From Clostridia bacterium (GTDB lineage Bacteria; Bacillota_A; Clostridia; Monoglobales; Monoglobaceae), in contig JAFSDQ010000018.1 of the NCBI GenBank assembly GCA_017436135.1, positions 1 through 7,557 of the forward strand: a stretch of 7,557 bases of DNA. Reading direction: 5' to 3'. Every line of letters starts with the position of its first letter. The stretch's first letter is position 1. The translations under genes and the position numbers were made by a program. A model generated the notes under the pieces. It was not told the DNA's origin, did not search any database, and saw nothing but the letters and a program-made list of their open reading frames with translations. Positions 1-5,413 of this stretch are shown here, piece after piece.

Positions 1-233
1 GAAATAAATCCGAATGATAGAAACATATCTCTTTCGGGTGCGCCGATGGGGGTGTCGGGGTGTCCCCGACCGTATTTTGGTTCCTTTTGTACGAGCAAAA
101 GGAACATCCCCAAACGGCAGTTCGAAAATTAAAAAATTCAATTTGTTTTGTGGCATCCCTATTGTTACATCTATTTCGTAGGGAACGGATTTATCCGTTC
201 AGAGGCGGAATGCATAAATGCATTCCCTACAAT
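1..233 (-). repeat. Long structured repeat, left copy (may extend past the window edge)
   Basis: This stretch is the reverse complement of 5414-5669. Bases 1-120 match 5550-5669 with a single difference (base 20 against 5650). The inner part (121-177) is more diverged, and 178-233 matches again apart from 19 bases missing here. It contains perfect palindromes: GTCGGGG/CCCCGAC at 54-60 and 64-70, GTTCCTTTT/AAAAGGAAC at 80-88 and 97-105, and the GTAG-type hairpin pair at 178-230. An open frame crosses it at 60-302 but is not protein-like. The copy starts at or before base 1, so its true outer end is unknown. It looks like a non-autonomous, MITE- or REP-cluster-like element; no transposase is present. 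Confidence 0.85.
178..230. repeat. Paired REP-like hairpins bounded by GTAG and CTAC
   Basis: The unit opens with GTAG (178-181) and closes with CTAC (227-230). The first hairpin is GAACGGAT/ATCCGTTC (183-190, 193-200) and the second is GGAATGCAT/ATGCATTCC (207-215, 218-226), joined by a short linker. A GTAG-type tetranucleotide next to a hairpin, present as two inverted units, is the layout of REP/BIME elements mobilised by RAYT (IS200-like) transposases. Assignment to that class is inference from layout; the RAYT gene would be elsewhere in the genome. Confidence 0.65.
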
Positions 234-273
234 CCCATCTCATTGCAGTTTTTCACATTTTACTCCTTTTTAC

Positions 274-293
274 ATATAACTGTATATAGGAGG
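274..293 (+). promoter_or_regulatory. Small hairpin directly against the AGGAGG ribosome site of the next gene
   Basis: ATATA (274-278) can pair with TATAT (283-287) across the loop ACTG, and the ribosome site AGGAGG (288-293) follows at once, nine bases before the ATG at 303. A competing reading is a promoter with TTCACA (252-257), a 17-base gap and TATAAC (275-280). That would start transcription inside or after the hairpin and leave almost no leader. CATATAAC also loosely resembles a sporulation sigma-E -10. The ribosome site is secure; hairpin and promoter are alternatives I cannot separate. Confidence 0.5.
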
Positions 294-302
294 ATTGATT
301 AA

Positions 303-749
303 ATGGATACATATAAAACAAATTTTCAACAACCTGCAAGGGCTGTTTCCACCCTTTCGGATAATACCGCCTTTGAGGGCACGACCACAGAGGCAGAGTC
401 GGGGGGTACAGGACGTCTGGTTGCCCAGGTTTATACTGCAAACCAGGCCTTGCCCATACAGGGGGCAGTTGTTACCATTATGACTGCCAATAACGAAATT
501 CTTTCCGTACAAACCACAAATATCAGCGGAAAAACTCCGGGAATAGAGCTTTCTGCTCCGCTTGCCCGATACTCACAAGCCCCGGGGGGAATCAAGCCCT
601 ACAGCACATATAATTTAAGGGTAGAATCCCCCGGATACTATTCAAGAGAGCTTCTGAATGTTGCCGTCTTTGACAGCATAGAATCCGTTCAGCCCGTAGC
701 CCTGGAGCCCTTGCTGGAAAACGCCAATGAAAATGATTTATTATCTTAA
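303..749 (+). CDS. Carboxypeptidase-regulatory-like (transthyretin-fold) domain protein
   Basis: The gene encodes 148 residues. The start at 303 is set by AGGAGG nine bases upstream. Residues about 37-137 look like one beta-sandwich of the carboxypeptidase regulatory-like type: GRLVAQVYTANQALPIQGA is the opening strand pattern, followed by an alternating region and YNLRVESPGYYSREL, where 'V..PGY' is typical of this fold. The first 36 residues are polar, Thr/Ser/Glu-rich and probably disordered. There is no signal peptide or membrane segment, and no catalytic motif, so a binding or structural role is more likely than an enzyme. It is followed on the same strand by a SpoIID-like peptidoglycan-binding protein, a pairing I believe recurs in Clostridia (from memory), suggesting shared envelope or spore work. 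No symbol is assigned. Confidence 0.75.
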   Translation: MDTYKTNFQQPARAVSTLSDNTAFEGTTTEAESGGTGRLVAQVYTANQALPIQGAVVTIMTANNEILSVQTTNISGKTPGIELSAPLARYSQAPGGIKPYSTYNLRVESPGYYSRELLNVAVFDSIESVQPVALEPLLENANENDLLS

Positions 750-933
750 GGAGGTCCTAACGCGAAATTTCCTTTCGTGTTAAGCCTCCGTCGGATTTTA
801 TTGTCCGTGCAAAGTTTTCCTCGCATAAATACTCGGGAATACACATGGACGAAATAATCTCTTATCATTCCTTGCTCTGCGGATAAGAGAAAATTTATTA
901 TTCTTTGTGCCGACGCAGAGCGGCGGAATGGAG
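748..933 (+). promoter_or_regulatory. Highly folded spacer with an orphan perfect Shine-Dalgarno and a possible pseudoknot
   Basis: The spacer begins on the stop codon of the upstream gene with TAAGGAGGT (747-755), a full match to the 16S rRNA tail, but no start codon follows at usable distance. GGAGG (750-754) can pair with CCTCC (785-789), enclosing AACGCGAAA/TTTCGTGTT (759-767, 773-781, one G-T pair). GTCCGTG (803-809) can pair with CATGGAC (844-850). TCTCTTATC (858-866) pairs perfectly with GATAAGAGA (882-890), and GCTCTGCG (874-881), inside that loop, pairs perfectly with CGCAGAGC (914-921), an H-type pseudoknot layout. The working ribosome site of the next gene is GGAG at 930-933. It could be an RNA regulator or an inserted palindromic element; I recognise no known family. 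Confidence 0.55.
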
Positions 934-939
934 ATTATT

Positions 940-2349
940 ATGCCTGTTGTTTTTACTGTCCCTGAAAGCATTGTTGTCCATCTTGGCGCCCCTGATGATA
1001 AGGGTGCACCCAATGTAACTGTTTCCTTTCCCGACTACATAAAAAATGTGGCATCCAGCGAAATTTACCCAACCTGGCCCGAAAATGCCATAAGGGCAAA
1101 TATTTATGCCCAAATCAGCTTTGCCTTAAATAGAATTTTTACTGAATTTTACCGCTCCCGGGGATATGATTTTGACATTACCAATTCCACTCAATTTGAC
1201 CAATCTTTTGTAAACGACAGAGATATATTTGAAAACATAAGCCGGATAGTAGACGAATTGTTTAACGACTATGTTGTAAGGTCGGGGGATTTAACCCCCT
1301 TATTTGCCCGATACTGCGACGGAAATAATTCCAGCTGTCCAGGTGGGCTTTCTCAATGGGGGTCGGTTTCTCTTGCGGAACAAGGCTATACTCCCTATCG
1401 GATACTGTCTGCATACTATGGTGATATTCAAATAGTAGAGGATGCCCCTGTGGCAGAAATCACCGAAACCTATCCCGGAACGCCTCTTCGCATAGGCTCT
1501 ACAGGTGACGACGTAAAGCGTATACAAATTTCGCTTAATCATATAGGAAAAAACTATCCCGCCATTCCCAAAATTGCATATCCTGACGGGATTTTTGATG
1601 TGGAAACGGAAAATGCCGTAAAAGAATTTCAGCGAATTTTCAACCTCTCCCCCGACGGAATTGTGGGTAAAGCCACCTGGTACAAAATCAGGTTTGTCTT
1701 CTCCGGGGTCCGCAGATTGTCAGAGCTTGATTCCGACAGACTGTCAATCGGTGTTGTAAACCAGCAATTTAAGCAGAATTTGAGTGAGGGCGACAGAGGA
1801 ATAGGCGTGGAAACCTTGCAATATTTCCTGAATTTTATTGCAGAATTCAACAATTTTATTCCCTCTGTACAAATGGACGGTATATTCGGTCCCTCTACCG
1901 CCGCCGCCGTCAGGGCTTTTCAGCAATCCGCAGGGCTTCCTCAAACAGGAGTAGTGGATGAAGTAACCTGGAATTCAATTTATTCCTCATATATTACCAA
2001 ATACAACTCTCTGCCCGAAGACTACAGAAGCAGCGGTGTCATTCCCTACCCGGGAAGACTCCTTGCCCTTGGGGTCAGCGGAGATGACGTAAGAACTCTT
2101 CAGGAATTTCTTGCTTTTATTTCAAAAACCTATCCCGAAATACCAACAGTATCAGTTACAGGCTATTTCGGTCCTGAAACCCAGGCTGCCGTCCTCGCCT
2201 ACGAGAGCACCTTCGGTCTGCCCGAAAGAGGCTTTGTAAACGCCCCCGTATGGGCAAGTATTGCCGAAGAATATTCCACACTCTCTCAAAGTGAAGAAAA
2301 AACCTTTGGACAGTATCCCGGTTATTCTCTGTCCGAAAACACAATATAA
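940..2349 (+). CDS. SpoIID/LytB-like protein with three C-terminal peptidoglycan-binding repeats
   Basis: From the ATG at 940 (GGAG six bases upstream) the product has 469 residues. The frame is open back to a GTG at 907 with no ribosome site. Residues about 24-166 resemble SpoIID/LytB: VASSEIYPTWPENA matches the 'ASE.P..WP.EA' active-site block, with Glu41 at the place of the glutamate needed for SpoIID lytic transglycosylase activity, and GLSQWGSVSLAEQGY (136-150) then ILSAYYGD match its C-terminal block. Cys126 and Cys133 just before it might bind metal (inference). Three PG_binding_1 repeats follow at about 183-252, 278-352 and 373-445, with cores PDGIFDVET, MDGIFGPST and VTGYFGPET. There is no signal peptide, odd for a wall enzyme; release in the sporulating mother cell or another route is possible. 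Whether it cleaves peptidoglycan is unproven. Confidence 0.82.
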   Translation: MPVVFTVPESIVVHLGAPDDKGAPNVTVSFPDYIKNVASSEIYPTWPENAIRANIYAQISFALNRIFTEFYRSRGYDFDITNSTQFDQSFVNDRDIFENISRIVDELFNDYVVRSGDLTPLFARYCDGNNSSCPGGLSQWGSVSLAEQGYTPYRILSAYYGDIQIVEDAPVAEITETYPGTPLRIGSTGDDVKRIQISLNHIGKNYPAIPKIAYPDGIFDVETENAVKEFQRIFNLSPDGIVGKATWYKIRFVFSGVRRLSELDSDRLSIGVVNQQFKQNLSEGDRGIGVETLQYFLNFIAEFNNFIPSVQMDGIFGPSTAAAVRAFQQSAGLPQTGVVDEVTWNSIYSSYITKYNSLPEDYRSSGVIPYPGRLLALGVSGDDVRTLQEFLAFISKTYPEIPTVSVTGYFGPETQAAVLAYESTFGLPERGFVNAPVWASIAEEYSTLSQSEEKTFGQYPGYSLSENTI

Positions 2350-2365
2350 TTTTAGAGGTGATTTA

Positions 2366-2596
2366 ATGACAACATCAATATATGATAACCACCAAAACAT
2401 TTTTGAACTGCAAACAGCTCTGCGCAAGCTGCAAAGGACACACAAAGCTTTGCCCCTTATAAATCCCGACGGATTTTTCGGGGAAGAAACCACTTTGGCA
2501 GTTATTGCCGCCCAGGAATTTTTTGGTCTTCCCCAGACAGGGGAGGCTGATTATGAAACCTGGCGATTACTTTTTGAGGTTTATTTCGAGCCATAA
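2366..2596 (+). CDS. Small single-domain peptidoglycan-binding protein
   Basis: The product is 76 residues, nearly all one PG_binding_1 domain: a helix with LQTALRKLQ, the core PDGFFGEETTLAVIAAQ, then FGLPQTGEADYETW. This is the same pattern as the three repeats of the protein encoded just upstream. AGAGGTG (2354-2360) lies five bases before the ATG, and only 16 bases separate it from the upstream stop, so the two are almost certainly co-transcribed. The frame stays open further upstream to 2261, but that part overlaps the preceding gene out of frame and has no ribosome site. No signal peptide or catalytic domain is present. It probably arose as a free-standing copy of a repeat and may compete with or assist the larger protein; that is inference. 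Confidence 0.8.
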   Translation: MTTSIYDNHQNIFELQTALRKLQRTHKALPLINPDGFFGEETTLAVIAAQEFFGLPQTGEADYETWRLLFEVYFEP

Positions 2597-2630
2597 AAAA
2601 AGATACCGCCTGGGGAAGCGGTACCTTTAG
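2597..2630. terminator. Hairpin after the peptidoglycan-binding operon
   Basis: TACCGC (2604-2609) pairs with GCGGTA (2618-2623). The stem extends through one mismatch to AAAG/CTTT, with an eight-base loop. On the plus strand only a short CTTT follows, so termination there would be weak. On the minus strand the hairpin runs into seven T residues, a good terminator shape, yet no minus-strand gene leads into it. It may be bidirectional, or an attenuator-like hairpin for the short frame that follows. Confidence 0.6.
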
Positions 2631-2640
2631 GGAGGGAGTT

Positions 2641-2682
2641 ATGTATTTGCAATTGCAGTTTCCCTTAACTGCAATTATATAA
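2641..2682 (+). CDS. Possible 13-residue leader peptide with a hairpin inside it
   Basis: GGGAGGGAG (2629-2637) sits three bases before an ATG that opens a 13-codon frame (MYLQLQFPLTAII) ending in TAA. The frame is mostly occupied by a perfect hairpin, AATTGCAGTT/AACTGCAATT (2651-2660, 2667-2676), with loop TCCCTT. The ribosome site is purine-rich and well formed although slightly close. No run of a single regulatory amino acid is visible, though Leu and Gln alternate. It could be a leader peptide, a small hydrophobic peptide, or chance; I lean to chance or leader. Confidence 0.22.
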   Translation: MYLQLQFPLTAII

Positions 2683-2787
2683 TAACATCTGGAAAAATTT
2701 TTATGGTGAATATTCTGTAAAATAAAAGTTAACATTATATGAACGCTCCTTTCCCAAAACATTTTACAATAAATATTTAAAAAAGTC

Positions 2788-2816
2788 TTGAAAATTTTCT
2801 CATTATATGGTACAAT
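2788..2816 (+). promoter_or_regulatory. Sigma-A type promoter for secG
   Basis: TTGAAA (2788-2793), a 17-base spacer and TACAAT (2811-2816), with TG one base before the -10 (2808-2809), form an extended -10 vegetative promoter. Transcription would start near 2823, leaving a leader of about 78 bases before the secG ATG. The spacer 2683-2787 to its left shows only A+T-rich sequence. Confidence 0.8.
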
Positions 2817-2870
2817 GGCATATACTGGGCTCTAATCTTACAGCTTTAGTAATAATTATTGAATATAATA

Positions 2871-2892
2871 TGTATTGTAAAATACAAGGAGG
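2871..2892 (+). promoter_or_regulatory. GNRA-looped hairpin directly against the secG ribosome site
   Basis: TGTATT (2871-2876) and AATACA (2881-2886) form a six-pair stem closed by the tetraloop GTAA (GUAA in RNA, a stable GNRA loop). AGGAGG (2887-2892) begins on the next base, eight bases before the ATG. The site stays single-stranded, so the hairpin may protect or position it rather than block it. Confidence 0.55.
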
Positions 2893-2900
2893 AAGTAAAA

Positions 2901-3293
2901 ATGACTTTAGCTTTAACAATTATCCATTGCGTGATTTCGCTTGTACTTATCGTGGTTGTTCTTATGCAGCACGGAAAACAGCAGGGCTTGTCCGGTGCTA
3001 TTGCAGGCGGTGCTGAAACTTTCTTTGGTAAAAACAAGGGCAGAACAATCGACTCTATGCTCAAGAAGTTTACCGCTGTTATTGCAGTGCTCTTTATTAT
3101 CAGCTCTTTGGCTCTTACCGCTGTTTCTGTAAAGGATTTGGCTGCAGGCACAGAAGAGGCTACTGCAACTGAAGAAGTTGCAACAGAAGAGACTGCTACA
3201 GAAGAGGCTGCTACAGAAGAAACTGCAACAGAAGAAGCTGCAACAGAAGAGGCTGCAACCGAAGAGGCTGCAACTGAAGAGGCTGCTGAATAG
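2901..3293 (+). CDS. secG: Protein translocase subunit SecG with a long acidic repeat tail
   Basis: SecG is the small subunit of the SecYEG channel that helps SecA-driven export across the membrane. The 130-residue product starts at 2901, eight bases after AGGAGG. Two membrane helices lie at about 4-22 and 57-77. Between them is the family signature: VVLMQHGKQQGLSGAIAGG, then AETFFGKNKGRTIDSMLKK. Ordinary SecG ends soon after helix 2, at about 75-80 residues. Here residues 84-130 add nine TEE units, mostly TEEAA or TEETA, a strongly negative, low-complexity tail. In the E. coli topology both ends of SecG face outward, so the tail would lie outside the cell (inference). It has its own promoter and terminator; smpB and rnr, frequent neighbours in Firmicutes, are absent here. 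Confidence 0.93.
   Translation: MTLALTIIHCVISLVLIVVVLMQHGKQQGLSGAIAGGAETFFGKNKGRTIDSMLKKFTAVIAVLFIISSLALTAVSVKDLAAGTEEATATEEVATEETATEEAATEETATEEAATEEAATEEAATEEAAE
3150..3290 (+). repeat. 15-base tandem repeat coding for the TEEAA tail of SecG
   Basis: Imperfect 15-base units of the form ACAGAAGAGGCTGCA, in phase with the codons, run through the end of secG and give nine TEE-containing units. Synonymous changes (GAA/GAG, ACA/ACT/ACC, GCT/GCA) separate the copies, so the array is not brand new. The multiple-of-three period means copy-number change by slippage would lengthen or shorten the tail without a frameshift. Confidence 0.85.
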
Positions 3294-3316
3294 TTTATTT
3301 AAAGTTTTCAGATTAC

Positions 3317-3352
3317 AAAGGGTGGACAACAATTTATTGTTGTCCCCTTTTT
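3317..3352 (+). terminator. Rho-independent terminator of secG
   Basis: GGACAACAAT (3324-3333) and ATTGTTGTCC (3336-3345) form a strong stem, which can extend outward with AAAGGG against CCCCTTT. It ends in CCTTTTT. It lies 24 bases after the secG stop codon. Confidence 0.9.
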
Positions 3353-3382
3353 ATATTGTGAATGGAGATTATGGAGATTATT

Positions 3383-3922
3383 ATGATTACGTTTAAAAGC
3401 ACAATCAATCATTTTAAAACAATAACAAGGCACAGACATAAGGTTATTGCCCATTGTAAAAAATCAGGGATTTTATGGCAGGGTCTTTTCCACGATTTAT
3501 CCAAATACAGCCCCTCTGAATTCTGGGTAGGCGCAAAATATTATCAGGGAAACAAAAGCCCCAACGAGGAAGAACGCCGACTCTACGGATATTCCAAAGC
3601 GTGGCTTCACCACAAGGGCAGAAACAAGCATCATTTTGAATATTGGTATGATTATAATCCTGCTGCTCGGGAATATATGCCTGTTCCTATGCCAAAAAAA
3701 TATATTGCAGAAATGTTTTGCGACAGAGTTGCCGCAAGCAAGATATATCAGGGAGAAAATTATACAGACCAGCACCCCCTGGCATATTTCAGGCGAGGGG
3801 GAGTCAAGCGACCCATTCACCCCGATACCTCTGCAATAATTGAGGGACTTCTTATAACCCTGGCAGAGCAGGGGGAAGATGCTGCTTTCAGAAAAATTCG
3901 CAAAATGCTGAAAAATAAATAA
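3383..3922 (+). CDS. DUF5662 family protein, HD-domain-like
   Basis: The start is placed at 3383 because GGAG (3373-3376) is six bases upstream; in-frame ATGs at 3362 and 3371 are poorly spaced. The 179-residue product matches what I recall of DUF5662: FKTITRHRHKVIAHCKKSG, then QGLFHDLSKYSPSEFW, then AWLHHKGRNKHHFEYW, and a later CDRVAASKIY. The histidine/aspartate spacing (His24, His37-Asp38, Lys41, His76-His77, His83-His84, Asp114) resembles metal-binding HD phosphohydrolases, so a metal-dependent nucleotide or phosphate hydrolase is a reasonable guess, but no reaction is established. There is no signal peptide or membrane segment. It begins 31 bases after the secG terminator with no clear promoter of its own, so some read-through is likely. 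A terminator follows. Confidence 0.8.
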   Translation: MITFKSTINHFKTITRHRHKVIAHCKKSGILWQGLFHDLSKYSPSEFWVGAKYYQGNKSPNEEERRLYGYSKAWLHHKGRNKHHFEYWYDYNPAAREYMPVPMPKKYIAEMFCDRVAASKIYQGENYTDQHPLAYFRRGGVKRPIHPDTSAIIEGLLITLAEQGEDAAFRKIRKMLKNK

Positions 3923-3970
3923 GGCTGCCTGACATTGTCCCCTTTTGGTCCAACTTTGATTTTGTATAAA

Positions 3971-4020
3971 AAACACCCCTTAAAAAGCATTCTTTTTGGT
4001 TACTTTTTCAGGGGTTTTTT
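3971..4020 (+). terminator. Rho-independent terminator after the DUF5662 gene
   Basis: ACCCCT (3975-3980) pairs with AGGGGT (4010-4015). Past one mismatch, AAAAAG (3982-3987) pairs with CTTTTT (4003-4008) around a 15-base loop. Six T residues end the structure at 4015-4020. Confidence 0.85.
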
Positions 4021-4084
4021 CTTGCTTTTCTCAACTTTATACATATTTACTAAAAAGAATTTTCCAATTTTGTCTATTTAGGCT

Positions 4085-4114
4085 CTAACATTTTTATTTG
4101 CTTTGTGTTATAAT
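4085..4114 (+). promoter_or_regulatory. Extended -10 promoter for the ABC ATPase gene
   Basis: A perfect TATAAT (4109-4114) has TG one base upstream (4106-4107), the extended -10 form. A weak -35, CTAACA (4085-4090), sits 18 bases away. Transcription would begin near 4121, giving a leader of about 47 bases. No CRE-like catabolite operator is obvious. Confidence 0.75.
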
Positions 4115-4135
4115 ACTGAAAGAAATTAAAAAGAA

Positions 4136-4159
4136 ATAATGCGGGTGCATTATAGGAGG
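4136..4159 (+). promoter_or_regulatory. Perfect hairpin directly against the ribosome site of the ABC ATPase gene
   Basis: ATAATGC (4136-4142) and GCATTAT (4147-4153) form a seven-pair perfect stem with loop GGGT. AGGAGG (4154-4159) starts on the next base, eight bases before the ATG. The layout equals that in front of secG although the stem sequence is unrelated. Confidence 0.6.
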
Positions 4160-4167
4160 TTATTATT

Positions 4168-5280
4168 ATGGCAAGTTTAAGTCTTAAAAATATTACAAAG
4201 ACTTATAGCGGCGGTTTTACTGCTGTAACAGACTTCAACCTGGAAATAGAGGATAAGGAATTTATAATCTTCGTAGGTCCTTCCGGTTGCGGTAAGTCTA
4301 CAACATTGAGAATGATTGCAGGTCTTGAAGAAATCACCGAGGGTGAGCTTTACATTGACGGCAAGCTTATGAACGACGTAATCCCCAAGGAAAGAGATAT
4401 TGCGATGGTTTTCCAGAACTACGCTCTCTATCCTCACATGACAGTTTACGAGAACATGGCTTTTGGTCTTAAGCTCAGAAAGATTCCAAAGGATGTTATT
4501 AAAAAGAAGGTTACAGAAGCTGCGAAGATTCTCGGTATTGAGCAGTTGTTTGACAGAAAGCCGAAGGCTCTCTCCGGCGGTCAGAGACAGCGTGTTGCTC
4601 TTGGTCGTGCTATCGTGCGTGAACCTAAAGTATTCCTTATGGATGAGCCTCTCTCTAACCTTGATGCAAAGCTCAGAGTTCAGATGAGATCCGAAATCGG
4701 CAAGCTCCATAAGAAGCTTCAGACTACATTTATCTATGTTACACATGACCAGACAGAAGCTATGACAATGGGTACAAGAATTGTTGTTATGAAGGACGGT
4801 ATTGTTCAGCAGGTTGATTCACCTACAAACCTCTATTCATATCCTAACAACGTCTTCGTTGCAGGCTTTATCGGAAGCCCCCAGATGAACTTCCTTGATG
4901 TTACTGTTGACTGCAAGCCTGACGGCACATATTTGAGAAACGGCAACTTCTCTGTTAAGCTTCCTGATGGCAAGGGCAACCTTGAAGAAGTAAAAGCATA
5001 TAACGGCAAAGAAGTTATTATGGGTATCAGACCCGAAAACATTGATGACAGCGAAGCTACTGTTGCAGCTTTCCCTGAATGTGTTTCTGATGTTGATATC
5101 GAGCTTGTTGAAATGATGGGCGCAGAAACCTATCTCTACTTCAACATTGAGAACAAAGACTTTATTGCAAGAGTTAATCCCCGTACAACAGCACAGCATG
5201 GTCAGACCATTAAGGTTGCTTTTGACCCCAACAAGATTCATCTCTTTGATAAAGAAACAGAAAAGTACATCATTCACTAA
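4168..5280 (+). CDS. Carbohydrate ABC importer ATPase, MsmX/UgpC/MalK type
   Basis: This is the ATP-hydrolysing subunit that powers CUT1-family sugar importers, acting at the inner face of the membrane. The 370 residues are full length for the family. Visible motifs are Walker A GPSGCGKST (37-45), Q-loop Gln83, signature LSGGQ (135-139), Walker B VFLMDEP (155-161) with Glu160, D-loop SNLDA and switch His193. The C-terminal part from about 235 is the regulatory OB-fold region (GFIGSPQMNFL, then MGIRPENI). No permease or binding protein is next to it, and it has its own promoter and terminator. That fits the shared ATPase (MsmX in Bacillus, MsmK in Streptococcus) that serves several importers. 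Its codons, rich in GTT, GCT, CTT and CTC, suggest high expression. The exact sugars cannot be read from sequence. Confidence 0.93.
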   Translation: MASLSLKNITKTYSGGFTAVTDFNLEIEDKEFIIFVGPSGCGKSTTLRMIAGLEEITEGELYIDGKLMNDVIPKERDIAMVFQNYALYPHMTVYENMAFGLKLRKIPKDVIKKKVTEAAKILGIEQLFDRKPKALSGGQRQRVALGRAIVREPKVFLMDEPLSNLDAKLRVQMRSEIGKLHKKLQTTFIYVTHDQTEAMTMGTRIVVMKDGIVQQVDSPTNLYSYPNNVFVAGFIGSPQMNFLDVTVDCKPDGTYLRNGNFSVKLPDGKGNLEEVKAYNGKEVIMGIRPENIDDSEATVAAFPECVSDVDIELVEMMGAETYLYFNIENKDFIARVNPRTTAQHGQTIKVAFDPNKIHLFDKETEKYIIH

Positions 5281-5290
5281 AATACAATTT

Positions 5291-5320
5291 AAGGGCAGCC
5301 AAAGGCTGCCCTTATTTTTT
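5291..5320 (+). terminator. Rho-independent terminator of the ABC ATPase gene
   Basis: AAGGGCAGCC (5291-5300) and GGCTGCCCTT (5304-5313) form a ten-pair perfect stem with loop AAA, followed by ATTTTTT. It lies ten bases after the stop codon. Confidence 0.93.
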
Positions 5321-5359
5321 ATATAACCTTTTCCAAGAGGAGCGGAATTGTAAATATTT

Positions 5360-5385
5360 GTAGGGGAGGGTCTCCGCGCCCTCCC
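5360..5385. repeat. REP-like hairpin with 5' GTAG, GC-rich type
   Basis: GTAG (5360-5363) is followed at once by a perfect stem GGGAGGG/CCCTCCC (5364-5370, 5379-5385) with loop TCTCCGCG. The GTAG plus hairpin layout matches the pairs at 178-230 and 5418-5489, but the stem sequence is different, and only a single unit is present. Confidence 0.55.
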
Positions 5386-5413
5386 GAAATAAAACATAAT
5401 TTATGTGTATAAC

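Noticed and set aside
60..302. 80-residue plus-strand open frame at the left end
   Set aside because: It lies over the structured repeat and the leader of the next gene, and its product follows the palindromes rather than any protein pattern.
777..857. 26-codon GTG frame in the folded spacer (starting VLSLRRILLSV)
   Set aside because: The perfect ribosome site at 748-754 is over 20 bases away, too far to serve it, and the sequence is better explained by the stems.
907..939. Longer start (GTG 907 or ATG 928) for the SpoIID-like gene
   Set aside because: Neither has a usable ribosome site, and 914-921 is an arm of a perfect stem; ATG 940 has GGAG at ideal distance.
2913..3332. 139-residue minus-strand frame rich in Cys, Ser and Phe
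   Set aside because: It is the mirror of the SecG repeat tail; the low-complexity pattern is a by-product of the 15-base repeats.
3497..3976. 159-residue minus-strand frame opposite the DUF5662 gene
   Set aside because: The plus-strand product has a recognisable family pattern and ribosome site; the antisense frame has neither.
4177..4746. 189-residue minus-strand frame inside the ABC ATPase gene
   Set aside because: It is antisense to conserved Walker A, signature and Walker B coding sequence, and has no domain pattern of its own.
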